This document shows, piece after piece, positions 35,183-43,217 of a stretch of DNA of 64,000 nt; within the stretch, counting starts at the first letter, position 1; every line of letters begins with the position of its first letter. The notes below the pieces were generated by a model. It worked only from the letters and a program-made list of their open reading frames with translations. It was not told where the DNA came from and made no database searches. The position numbers and the translations under genes are program-made. The DNA comes from SIG480 sp045595365 (GTDB lineage: Bacteria; Bacillota; Clostridia; Oscillospirales; JAAYXM01): contig JAZOAI010000005.1 of assembly GCA_045595365.1 (NCBI GenBank), forward strand, positions 24,614-88,613. The letters run 5' to 3'.

Positions 35183-35215
35183 ATTTTTTTGTCCCTAACT
35201 TGACAAAATCATAAA
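35183..35215. repeat. 33-base perfect direct repeat, right copy
   Basis: Identical to 34495-34527. It is followed by AAAAGATGTCGAATTATG, part of which recurs near 31254-31265. Confidence 0.85.
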
Positions 35216-35251
35216 AAAGATGTCGAATTATGTTAGGAATAAAAAGCCTCG

Positions 35252-36229
35252 TCAGATTGTCAAGCCAAGTGCAACACTTTTTTTAATAAACTCCAAAGGA
35301 GATAAAAAGCCCAAGCATTTACGAGGTCTGTTATTGATTAATGAAACAACTGCATCCAATCTTTCCTGGGGAAGATTGCGAAAATCAGTACCTCTTGGAA
35401 AGAAAAAACGAATTAAACCATTAATGTTTTCATTACTGCCTCTTTGCCACGGTGAATGGGAATCAGCGAAATAAACTGTTAAATCGTTTTCTTTTTCGAT
35501 GTCCCTAAAACCAAGAAACTCTGTTCCATTATCCAATGTAAGCGTTAAAGGTTTGATGACATCAGGTAGTTTTGAAAAAGCTTGTTTGAACGCTTGATTA
35601 ATTACAGGAATAGTTTTATCTTCACATTTAGCAGCTATGAGTAGACGCGAACGTCTATCTATACCTGTTACAAGATAACCTTTTCCTACAGAACCGTAAA
35701 TTGTATCTCCTTCAAAATCGCCAAAACGAGAACGATTATCTGAATCAATAGGTCTATCATGAATGGAACTGTCGAAGAATCGAGTGTAAGACTTTTTCTG
35801 ATTAGAATAAGGCTTTGCCTTTCTTCTGAAATGTGCCCACGGTTTGATTCCCGGGAAGTTTCCTGATCTGACAGCACGATAAATTGATGAAAAGGATAGT
35901 TTGTCAGAGTGTTCGGCATTCCATCTTCCTGCGATAATCTCGGGCGACCAATATTGAAGTAATCCATCAAACGTAAATTGATACATCTCTGCATTCAGGA
36001 GCAACTGACTCTTTCTGTGGCAGTCTTTTCTGCGACAAATATATTTGACATTTGCACCCCAAGCATGATAATGATTTTTCTTTTTGCTCCAATTTCGCTT
36101 GAGTTCTCGGCTTATTGTAGATGGGCTTCTGCCTAAAATCTCCGCAATTTGTCTACGACTTTTACCTTTCTTTAATAAATCTTGTAGACAAATTCGTTCA
36201 TCTAGTGTAAAATGTGTATAAGACTTCAT
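35252..36229 (-). CDS. IS30-family DDE transposase
   Basis: 325 residues. The N-terminal helix-turn-helix (ERICLQDLLKKGKSRRQIAEI, then SPSTISREL) binds the ends. The DDE residues are Asp in GDFEGDTIYG, Asp in LTLDNGTEF and Glu in RGSNENINGL, all intact. ATG 36229 follows GGAGG. The protein ends within the left inverted repeat. It looks active. Confidence 0.95.
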   Translation of the reverse strand: MKSYTHFTLDERICLQDLLKKGKSRRQIAEILGRSPSTISRELKRNWSKKKNHYHAWGANVKYICRRKDCHRKSQLLLNAEMYQFTFDGLLQYWSPEIIAGRWNAEHSDKLSFSSIYRAVRSGNFPGIKPWAHFRRKAKPYSNQKKSYTRFFDSSIHDRPIDSDNRSRFGDFEGDTIYGSVGKGYLVTGIDRRSRLLIAAKCEDKTIPVINQAFKQAFSKLPDVIKPLTLTLDNGTEFLGFRDIEKENDLTVYFADSHSPWQRGSNENINGLIRFFFPRGTDFRNLPQERLDAVVSLINNRPRKCLGFLSPLEFIKKSVALGLTI

Positions 36230-36331
36230 TCTTAACCTCCGTGTTGTTGTATTTGTGGTTATTTACATTTTACACTAAGGTAAGTATGAAGTCTATTCTT
36301 TTTTAGGTGTTGCACTTGATATTATAATCTG
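35253..36331 (-). mobile_element. IS30-family insertion sequence, complete
   Basis: About 1.08 kb. The ends are imperfect inverted repeats: CAGATT-7N-CAAGTGCAACAC at 35253-35277 and its inverse at 36307-36331 (about 20 of 25 positions match). One full transposase gene lies inside and its stop codon lies in the left end. A promoter for it (TAGACT, 17 bases, TAAAAT) sits in the right end region. I could not see a convincing short target duplication. Confidence 0.85.
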
Positions 36332-36760
36332 CCCCCCCTTGCCTAAAGGGGGCTGGCACCGCAGGTGACTGGGGGATTCATGGGAGGTGTCAGTCAAAGA
36401 CTGACGGAGGGATTCTTTCACTGCATTATCAATGTACATACAACCCCCCTCAAAGTTTCTATTTACCTCGTTATTAGGTATTCTAATAATCGTCAAATTT
36501 CTTTTCTCAATTCTTTCTGTCCTGATTTTATCTTTTAACAATCCTTTTTCCTCATAATGCTGTGAACCATCAAGTTCAATAATTAATCTTGCACTATGGC
36601 AATAGAAATCAACTATATAATTATCAATTATCTTTTGTCTTAAAAAACTAACGGGATAACTTTTCAAGAAATCATACCAAAGATGTCGTTCTTCTTTTGT
36701 CATATTCTTTCTCAATGTTCGTGCATTTGTTGTTAATTCTGTGTTATGCTTTCTATCCAT
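36293..36760 (-). CDS. DUF559 (Vsr-like) endonuclease-domain protein with repeat-encoded tail
   Basis: 155 residues from ATG 36760. Residues 1 to about 113 are a full DUF559 domain: NARTLRKNMTKEERHLW, then FLRQKII, DFYCHSARLIIELDGSQH (Asp51, Glu62, Asp64 as likely PD-(D/E)xK-type residues) and IIRIPNNEV. The remaining 40 or so residues (from ESLRQSLTD) are encoded by the palindromic repeat, and the last eight come from the IS30 end, so the original stop was lost or lies outside. The GAGGGG ribosome site is again part of a flanking repeat. Confidence 0.75.
   Translation of the reverse strand: MDRKHNTELTTNARTLRKNMTKEERHLWYDFLKSYPVSFLRQKIIDNYIVDFYCHSARLIIELDGSQHYEEKGLLKDKIRTERIEKRNLTIIRIPNNEVNRNFEGGCMYIDNAVKESLRQSLTDTSHESPSHLRCQPPLGKGGQIIISSATPKKE
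36333..36416. repeat. Palindromic repeat on the 3-prime side of the DUF559 gene
   Basis: CCCCCTTGCCTAAAGGGGG hairpin followed by GGTGACTGGGGGATTCATGG and GTCAGTC-AAA-GACTGAC. The hairpin recurs inverted at 36839-36858 beyond the start of the gene. Confidence 0.7.
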
Positions 36761-36770
36761 ATTGAATCCC

Positions 36771-36860
36771 CTCGCCACTTCGTGGTCCTCTCCCCTTTAG
36801 ACAAGGGGCGCTTTTCTCCACCACCTTCGGTGGTTCCCCTCCCTTTAGGCAAGGGGGGCA
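36771..36860. repeat. Palindromic repeat on the 5-prime side of the DUF559 gene
   Basis: Contains CCACTTCGTGG, a CCCCTTTAGACAAGGGG hairpin, CCACCTTCGGTGG and CCCTTTAGGCAAGGGGGG. The last is the inverse of the hairpin at 36333-36351, so the DUF559 gene is framed by inverted copies like the kinase. Confidence 0.7.
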
Positions 36861-36892
36861 TTTTTCTTTCGCCAATTTTCGACATCCTTACT

Positions 36893-36920
36893 ATGATTGT
36901 GTCAAGTCAGGGACAAAAAA
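36893..36920. repeat. Inverted copy of the GTCCCT-ACTTGACA repeat
   Basis: The reverse complement reads TTTTTTGTCCCTGACTTGAC then ACAATCAT, matching the 33-base repeats with two substitutions. Similarity continues to GATGTCGAA. It lies in the 330-base gap before the ABC exporter, which otherwise holds only repeats and no gene. Confidence 0.7.
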
Positions 36921-36924
36921 TGTT

Positions 36925-36974
36925 GTAGGGGACATTCACGAATGTCCCGCGGGCGATTCTTGAATCGCCCCTAC
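36925..36974. repeat. Twin-hairpin repeat bounded by GTAGGGG/CCCCTAC
   Basis: Two perfect stems stand side by side: GGGACATTC/GAATGTCCC (36929-36948) and GGGCGATTC/GAATCGCCC (36951-36970). The unit begins with GTAGGGG and ends with CCCCTAC, a layout typical of dispersed REP-like elements in Clostridia. A further stem CCTTACATC/GATGTAAGG lies at 36983-37015. Confidence 0.7.
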
Positions 36975-37044
36975 ATTTTAACCCTTACATCTCATCCTTT
37001 ATCAGGGATGTAAGGTTTGGATGCAAAGATTTCAAAGGCTTTGG

Positions 37045-37065
37045 CAGATTGTCAAGCCAAGTGCA
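37045..37065. repeat. Solo IS30 left-end copy
   Basis: 21 bases identical to the left end of the IS30 element (35253-35273), in the same orientation, but without a transposase beside it. A + strand hairpin with T-run (37069-37094) follows. Confidence 0.6.
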
Positions 37066-37108
37066 TATACCCTCAAGAATTTCTTGGGGGTTTTATCTCT
37101 AATCACTC

Positions 37109-38839
37109 CTATTCAAAAAAATCGTTATCTCTGAACTGAAGCGAATATAACTTTTTATACATTCCGCCTTTTTCCATAAGCTGCTCGTGTGTTCCGCGTT
37201 CCAGAATTTGCCCCTCTGTCACCACAACAATTTCATCGGCGTTTCTGATTGTTGAAAGACGATGTGCCACGACTAATGTTGTTCTGCCTTTGCAAAGCTC
37301 GTCCAACGCTTGCTGAATTAAAACCTCCGTAGTATTATCAAGTGCGCTTGTAGCTTCATCAAGAATAAGAATGGCGGGATCTTTCAAAAACACCCTTGCT
37401 ATACTTATTCTCTGCTTCTGACCGCCCGAAAGCTTGACTCCACGCTCACCGATTTCAGTATCATAGCCGTTTTGAAGGGTTAAAATATATTCATGAATAT
37501 TTGCCTTTTTCGCCGCTTCAAAAATTTCTTCGTCTGTTGCATCAGGTCTGCCGTACAAAATATTTTCTTTTATTGTCCCCGCAAAAAGAAAAACATCCTG
37601 CTGAACAATGCCAATACATTTTCTGACAGACTCTAACGTGAGGTCTCGAATATTTTTATTGTCAATTAAAATTTCTCCGTCGCCTTCCAGCTTATAAAAA
37701 TTCGGAAGCAAATGACAGATTGTGGTTTTTCCGCCGCCTGACGGGCCCACAAGTGCAAGCTTTCTCCCCTTTTCTATTCTCATGCTCACATTATGCAGCA
37801 CTTCTTTTGTTGTATCATACGTAAATGAAACATTTCTAAACTCAATATTGCCCTCAACATTTTCAAGCACAACAGCAGCATCGCTATCGGCCTCAGGCTC
37901 TTCTTCCATTATTTCAACAAAACGTTTAAATCCGCTTACACCGTTTTGGAATTGCTCCATAAATCCTATAAGAGTTGTTACCGGATTTATAAATAAATTC
38001 ACCGAAACGATAAATGTAGAATAATCACCGAACGAAATACGGCCTGAGTACAAAAACAATCCGCCCGCGATCAAAATAATTACGTTAAAAATGTCTGTAA
38101 TAAATGTTGTTGACGAATGAAATTTCGCCATTGCCGAATATGCCCTTTTTGATGAATCTACAAACTCCTTATCTCCTTTTTTAAACTTGTCTATTTCAAG
38201 TTCGCAGTTAGTGTATGCCTTTGTTACCCTTATTCCCGTTATACTGCTTTCTACCGCAGCATTTATCGTTGCATTGCTTTTTCTTCTGTCCGAAAAAGCT
38301 GTTTTCATAGCTTTTCTGTAATGTGCAGTTACAATAATCAAAATCGGAACACAAGCAAAAATAATTAAAGTAAGTATAACATCGATACTTAAAAGGTAGC
38401 TAAATGACAAAATAATCATAACCGTGCTGATTAAAATGTTTTCGGGACCGTGGTGAGCAAGCTCACAAACCTCAAACAAGTCGCTGGTAATTCTTGTCAT
38501 AATTCTGCCGGTCTCGTTGTTATCATAAAACTTATAAGGTAATTTTTGTAAATGCTTAAATAAATCCACTCTCATTTGTGATTGCATTTTCACACCTATG
38601 ATATGGCCGTAATACTGCACAAAATATCTTAAAAACAATCTTATAATATACAAAACAAGCACAATAATTCCCGCAAATACTATGGTTTTGTACATTTTAT
38701 TCGGTATATAATTGTTAAGCATTTTGTTTGTAACGACCGGATAAACCATCCCCGTCAACGATATCAAAAGTGCTGCAAGCATATCAAGTGCAAGCATTTT
38801 TTTGTGTGGTCTGTAATAACTTATAAACTTCTTCAGCAT
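37109..38839 (-). CDS. ABC exporter with fused membrane and ATPase domains
   Basis: 576 residues, a half-transporter that must dimerise. Six membrane helices occupy residues 1 to about 300; the ATPase domain has Walker A GPSGGGKTT, Q-loop GIVQQDVFLFAGT, signature KLSGGQKQRISIA, Walker B AILILDEATSALD and switch His in VVAHRLST. It resembles MsbA/BmrA-type multidrug or lipid exporters; the substrate is unknown. It follows the alaX gene by 42 bases on the same strand. Confidence 0.88.
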   Translation of the reverse strand: MLKKFISYYRPHKKMLALDMLAALLISLTGMVYPVVTNKMLNNYIPNKMYKTIVFAGIIVLVLYIIRLFLRYFVQYYGHIIGVKMQSQMRVDLFKHLQKLPYKFYDNNETGRIMTRITSDLFEVCELAHHGPENILISTVMIILSFSYLLSIDVILTLIIFACVPILIIVTAHYRKAMKTAFSDRRKSNATINAAVESSITGIRVTKAYTNCELEIDKFKKGDKEFVDSSKRAYSAMAKFHSSTTFITDIFNVIILIAGGLFLYSGRISFGDYSTFIVSVNLFINPVTTLIGFMEQFQNGVSGFKRFVEIMEEEPEADSDAAVVLENVEGNIEFRNVSFTYDTTKEVLHNVSMRIEKGRKLALVGPSGGGKTTICHLLPNFYKLEGDGEILIDNKNIRDLTLESVRKCIGIVQQDVFLFAGTIKENILYGRPDATDEEIFEAAKKANIHEYILTLQNGYDTEIGERGVKLSGGQKQRISIARVFLKDPAILILDEATSALDNTTEVLIQQALDELCKGRTTLVVAHRLSTIRNADEIVVVTEGQILERGTHEQLMEKGGMYKKLYSLQFRDNDFFE

Positions 38840-38881
38840 TACTTTACCCCATTTCTTAAATCTGTTTACTTCTTTTTTGTA

Positions 38882-40045
38882 TTAATTTATGCCCAGTAAA
38901 GCTTCTGCAAAGGTTTTTAGTTTTTCGATTGAATCGGAAAGAACCTTCCCTTGTGCATAATTCTGTTTTCCGCCACCCTTTCCCTCAAAGGCGTCGTTAA
39001 GCTTCTTCACTATCGGTCTTATATCATACCGATGGCTACTCACAACGTATATATAGCTCTCGCCATCACTTTTTGAGAAAAGAAGCGCGATATCCGCACC
39101 CTCACCGGAAAGCATATTTGCACAATGGCGAAGCTCGTCGTATGACAAATTTTCGGAGAAGGCATAGGCCGAGTTGTTTACTCTGACGGGAGATAACTCG
39201 CTCCAGGCAAGCCGACACAAAAGTTCTTTGTTTTCGCGGCGGAGTGAGTCTGCAAGCTCCACCTGTCGCTTCGCGGCGTCGGAAACCGCTTCCCTTGAAA
39301 CAGAGAGGGTTTTCATCATCTGCTTATTCGAATAATTGAGCATTGAATAATCGCGCAGCGCCTCATACCCTGCGAGTACGGTCAGGCGCGTTCCCCCTTT
39401 ATTCGGAGTTGCATCAATAATCTTAACAAGGCCTATCTCCCCCGTTTTGGCAACGTGCGGGGCACAGCAGGCGCAACAATCAATGCCCTCTACCATAACA
39501 AGCCGAAGATTTTCGATGTTTTCAAGTTTGCTTCTGTACGAAATTCTTTGCGCTTCTTCATCAGTTGGATAAAAAGCTGTAATTGCAAGGTTTTTCCATA
39601 GTGTAAAGTTTACTTCCTTTTCAGTTCTTTCTATATCAGACTGCGTAAGCGCACCGTCAAAATCAACAGTCATTTCAGATTCGCTCATATGAAAACCGAC
39701 GTTGTTATATCCGAAAAGAGAGTGGACTATTCCCGAAAGGATATGCTCTCCCGAATGGCGCTGCATACGGCAAAAGCGCAAGGGCCAGTCAATCCATCCC
39801 GTGACCTTTTCGCCGCAAGAAAATGCAGTGGCAATCTTGTGAATAACAACGCCATCACTTATCTGAACATCAATCACTTCTTCACCGTCAATCGTTCCTT
39901 TGTCGGGAGCTTGTCCACCACCCTCGGGGAAAAATGCAGTTCGGTCGAGCACAACATCATATGCGCCGCCGTTTTCAGCACACGAAATGACCGTTGCCTC
40001 AAACTCATAACAGTATGAATCTTTCTCGTAAAGCTTTTCTGTCAT
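38882..40045 (-). CDS. AlaX-type alanyl-tRNA editing protein with DHHA1 domain
   Basis: About 387 residues. The AlaRS-like editing domain has RTAFFPEGGGQAPDKG, the zinc ligands RMQRHSGEHILSG and CCACCAPHVAKTGE, and a C-terminal DHHA1 domain ending in GKGGGKQNYAQG. Such proteins hydrolyse Ser-tRNA(Ala) or Gly-tRNA(Ala). ATG 40045 follows AGAGAGATGAG; the ATG at 40072 has only a weak ribosome site. Confidence 0.85.
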   Translation of the reverse strand: MTEKLYEKDSYCYEFEATVISCAENGGAYDVVLDRTAFFPEGGGQAPDKGTIDGEEVIDVQISDGVVIHKIATAFSCGEKVTGWIDWPLRFCRMQRHSGEHILSGIVHSLFGYNNVGFHMSESEMTVDFDGALTQSDIERTEKEVNFTLWKNLAITAFYPTDEEAQRISYRSKLENIENLRLVMVEGIDCCACCAPHVAKTGEIGLVKIIDATPNKGGTRLTVLAGYEALRDYSMLNYSNKQMMKTLSVSREAVSDAAKRQVELADSLRRENKELLCRLAWSELSPVRVNNSAYAFSENLSYDELRHCANMLSGEGADIALLFSKSDGESYIYVVSSHRYDIRPIVKKLNDAFEGKGGGKQNYAQGKVLSDSIEKLKTFAEALLGIN

Positions 40046-40080
40046 ATTTCTCATCTCTCTTTCAGAATTCATCCCATTTT

Positions 40081-40112
40081 AATGCTGACAAGGTTAAGAC
40101 CTTGTCAGCATT
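40081..40112. other. Perfect 14-base hairpin between nagA and alaX
   Basis: AATGCTGACAAGGT/ACCTTGTCAGCATT with a TAAG loop. Neither strand has a following T-run, so it looks more like an mRNA processing or stability element, or a repeat, than a terminator. Confidence 0.6.
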
Positions 40113-40172
40113 CAGAAAACCGCCTTAGGGTCATTTATAGTCTTTACCATACGAACACATTCAGGTTCGCGT

Positions 40173-41330
40173 TCAGCAATCATAATTTTCCCCTTTGTAT
40201 CTTACCTCTCCGCCCAAGATTGTCATAACAACATTGAACTTCTCGTCGGCAATTATTATATCAGCTCGTTTTCCCTCATCAAGAGAACCGATTTCCCCGT
40301 CTTCTCCCATAGCTGTTGCAGGGTTTAAGGATGCACACCTCACAGCTTCAAACAGTTCAAGGTCAGAATTTTCATAAAGATTGAAAACCGCCTCATTAAG
40401 CTTAAGAACACTGCCTGCAATAGTGCCGTCGGGCAGTAAACACTTGATTCCCTCTTTATGTAGCGGCTGCCCGCCGAGAGTATAGTCACCGTCAGGCATC
40501 CCTCCGGCTCTTATGCAGTCGGTAATCAAACAAAGCTTATCATCTTTGATTTTGGCAAGCAGCCCGAAAAGGCCTTTATCCACATGGAAGGTATCAGCTA
40601 TAAGCTCACAGCTTACCTCATCGCTTGATAATGCCGCCCCCACAACCCCGGGGCTTCTGTGGGAAAGAGCGGTCATCGCGTTGAAGAGATGCGTCGTATG
40701 CCGCACACCCTTTTTGACGCCTGCCATCGCTTCCTCAAAGGTTGCATTTGTGTGCCCCATGGAAATCAGAACATCGGTGTTTGCATAAACCTTTTCGATA
40801 CATTCTTCCGCACCCTCCACCTCAGGAGCAACTGTAAAGAGCTTTATAGCGTCAGCATGCTTTATGATAAAATCAGCATCAGGTTTTAAAATATGCTGTT
40901 TCGCCTGGGCACCTTTTTTTGCCGCGTTGATAAACGGCCCCTCACTGTTCACACCGAGAATCCTCGCACCGTAATATTCGCTGCTGTCCTTAAGAGCCCG
41001 CACAGAATCAAACGCCGCTTCTATTTCGGCCTCTGAAACAGTCATAGTTGTGGGGCACCATGCAGTGACACCGTTTTTAATGATGCCGTCTGAAATAAGC
41101 TTCAAGCCTTCGACATCACCGTCTGAAACATCCGCCCCAAGATATCCGTGAATATGCATATCCACAAGCCCCGGAGATACAAACCTATCTCCGGCATCAA
41201 TCACATCATAGCCGGAAAGGTCGATATCGCCTGTCGGGCAAATCATTTGAATTTTTTCATCAAAAATAATCGCTGTATTTTCGGCGATTCTGTCTTTAAG
41301 CAAAACCTTTCCATTTATAATGCATTTCAT
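40173..41330 (-). CDS. nagA: N-acetylglucosamine-6-phosphate deacetylase
   Basis: 385 residues, amidohydrolase fold. LVDMHIHGYLG is the first metal-site motif; GHTNATFEEA, THLFNAMTALSHRSPG and LITDCIRAGG complete the active site. It makes glucosamine-6-phosphate, which enters glycolysis or wall synthesis. The ATG overlaps the amylase stop (ATGA), placing it in the glycogen run. No nagB is in the window. Confidence 0.93.
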   Translation of the reverse strand: MKCIINGKVLLKDRIAENTAIIFDEKIQMICPTGDIDLSGYDVIDAGDRFVSPGLVDMHIHGYLGADVSDGDVEGLKLISDGIIKNGVTAWCPTTMTVSEAEIEAAFDSVRALKDSSEYYGARILGVNSEGPFINAAKKGAQAKQHILKPDADFIIKHADAIKLFTVAPEVEGAEECIEKVYANTDVLISMGHTNATFEEAMAGVKKGVRHTTHLFNAMTALSHRSPGVVGAALSSDEVSCELIADTFHVDKGLFGLLAKIKDDKLCLITDCIRAGGMPDGDYTLGGQPLHKEGIKCLLPDGTIAGSVLKLNEAVFNLYENSDLELFEAVRCASLNPATAMGEDGEIGSLDEGKRADIIIADEKFNVVMTILGGEVRYKGENYDC

Positions 41331-43144
41331 TTCTTATTCTCCTCAAGCTGATAAAGCACGGCATGAATATCATCAGTTGATATTTCCAAAAGAACATTGC
41401 CCGCATTTTCTATTCTATCTCCCAGTGATACGGCAACATATACCGTTTCGCTCTTATATACACGAGCATATTTTACAAAGCTGTCGCTCACCTCACAAAA
41501 AACGATATCCCCGCACTTAATAGCTTTGTTTTCATTTTTAAGCTGCGCCAGCTTTTGATAAAAGTCTTGCAAGGAAGTGTTTGGAGCATCCCACCTATAA
41601 AAAGCTCTGTTGAGTGGGTCTTCAAAGCCTTCCATTCCGATCTCGTCGCCATAATATATGCACGGATTCCCGGGCAGGGTAAATTGCAAAAGTGCGGATA
41701 CTTTCGCGAGTGCCAATGCTCTGTTAAGATCGGCACCGCCTAACCTGAAAGCCGCCTTTTCAGCCTTGCTCATACCTTCGCCCTTGCCGGAAAGCGCTGT
41801 AATAATCCGGGGGGTATCGTGTGTTGAAAGCAAATTCATCAGACAATCCAGAACCGGGCGGGGATAATTTTCTACAATGGTCATAACCCGGTCAGCAAAA
41901 TTTTCGCCTTTAATTTCTCCTTTTACAAACCCTAAAATCGCTTCCTTAAAGGGATAGTTCATTACAGAATCCAGGTTGCTGTCAGAAAAATATTTTCTCC
42001 GTTTTCCGTAACTTATTTTATTTGATGCATCCTCCCAGACCTCACCTAAAAGGAGGGCCTCCGGGTTGATTTCTTTGAGTTTTTTGTGAAACGCATCAAT
42101 AAATTCATCGGGAAGCTCATCTGCAACATCAAGACGAAATCCATCTGCACCAAGCTTCATCCAATGTGATACAACACTATCCTCGGAGTGTATGATGTAA
42201 TCCATATAGCTTTCATTCAGCTCATCAACACAAGGCAGGGTATCAATGCCCCACCAGGATATGTATTTAGTCGGATAATCCTCGAACTGATACCAAGCCC
42301 TGTATGGAGAATTCGGATTGCTCACTGCACCGTTACCGAAAACGCCTTTTTCGTCAAAATAAACGCTGTTACTTCCCGTGTGCGAAAAAACACCATCAAT
42401 AATTATTTTAATATCAAGCTTGTGTGCTTCTTGGCACAAGACTTCAAAATCCCGCTCCGTGCCAAGCAGAGGGTCTATTCTTTTATAATCCGCAGTGTCG
42501 TAGCGATGGTTGGAATACGCCATAAAAACAGGATTCAGATAGATGATGCCAATTCCCATACCCTTGAGATACGGAAGCTTCTCGGTAATACCCTTGAGGT
42601 TTCCGCCGAAAAAATCATTATTGACGATTCTCCCCTCTTCGTTGGGCAGATATACCGGGGTGTCGGTTGTGTCCTCATGCAACTGATAAGGCTCTAACTT
42701 GCCTGCCGGGTCAACTGCCCCGCATTTCGCAAATCGGTCAGGAAAGATTTGATACATAACCCTGCCTTTAAAATCGGCCGGCGTATCATATTCCTTGTCA
42801 AAGCAGGTCACCTGCCACAATTCACCAACGGCGATGTTTGTGTCGTCACCCTGCTTAAAGAGGTCAAATGTTTCATTCTGTGTAGTGATTTTAAAATAGT
42901 AGAAATACAAGCCGGTGGCAAAAAGAGAAAATTCAGTGGCGTAAACCTCATAGTCACCTTCTGTCACTTCATCCCGGAAGGGCACAGTCATTTCAAACCC
43001 CGCTTCATTTTTGATACACAAGCTCACAGATACAGTCCGGCAGCTGACAGGAATTTTAATATGCAAGCGGCATACTTCGTTTTGCCGCAGACAACCGAAC
43101 GGGGCTTTATAGTATTCATTTTTGCTGTTATATAAAATTCGCAT
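41327..43144 (-). CDS. GH13 alpha-amylase-family enzyme, neopullulanase/maltodextrinase type
   Basis: 605 residues. A beta-sandwich N-domain of about 120 residues precedes the TIM barrel: VMYQIFPDRFA, IDGVFSHTG, nucleophile Asp in GFRLDVADE, acid Glu in LLGEVWED and Asp in LSTHDTPRI. The N-domain and lack of a signal peptide fit a cytoplasmic cyclomaltodextrinase/neopullulanase that trims glycogen-derived maltodextrins. It lies 73 bases after glgP; a hairpin (GGGATGTAGA/TCTACATCCC, about 43166-43199) is in the gap but lacks a T-run on this strand. Confidence 0.88.
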   Translation of the reverse strand: MRILYNSKNEYYKAPFGCLRQNEVCRLHIKIPVSCRTVSVSLCIKNEAGFEMTVPFRDEVTEGDYEVYATEFSLFATGLYFYYFKITTQNETFDLFKQGDDTNIAVGELWQVTCFDKEYDTPADFKGRVMYQIFPDRFAKCGAVDPAGKLEPYQLHEDTTDTPVYLPNEEGRIVNNDFFGGNLKGITEKLPYLKGMGIGIIYLNPVFMAYSNHRYDTADYKRIDPLLGTERDFEVLCQEAHKLDIKIIIDGVFSHTGSNSVYFDEKGVFGNGAVSNPNSPYRAWYQFEDYPTKYISWWGIDTLPCVDELNESYMDYIIHSEDSVVSHWMKLGADGFRLDVADELPDEFIDAFHKKLKEINPEALLLGEVWEDASNKISYGKRRKYFSDSNLDSVMNYPFKEAILGFVKGEIKGENFADRVMTIVENYPRPVLDCLMNLLSTHDTPRIITALSGKGEGMSKAEKAAFRLGGADLNRALALAKVSALLQFTLPGNPCIYYGDEIGMEGFEDPLNRAFYRWDAPNTSLQDFYQKLAQLKNENKAIKCGDIVFCEVSDSFVKYARVYKSETVYVAVSLGDRIENAGNVLLEISTDDIHAVLYQLEENKK

Positions 43145-43217
43145 TGATTACTCCGTTTTATATATTGGGGATGTAGAAAAGTCAACCTTCTCTACATCCC
43201 TTGTTTTTTTTGCGTTT

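Noticed and set aside
34495..35215. CRISPR array
   Set aside because: Only two copies of the 33-base unit exist here, 688 bases apart with a gene between, and no cas genes are present.
43160..43205. Terminator between glgP and the GH13 gene
   Set aside because: The stem is real, but the T-run is on the strand opposite to both genes.
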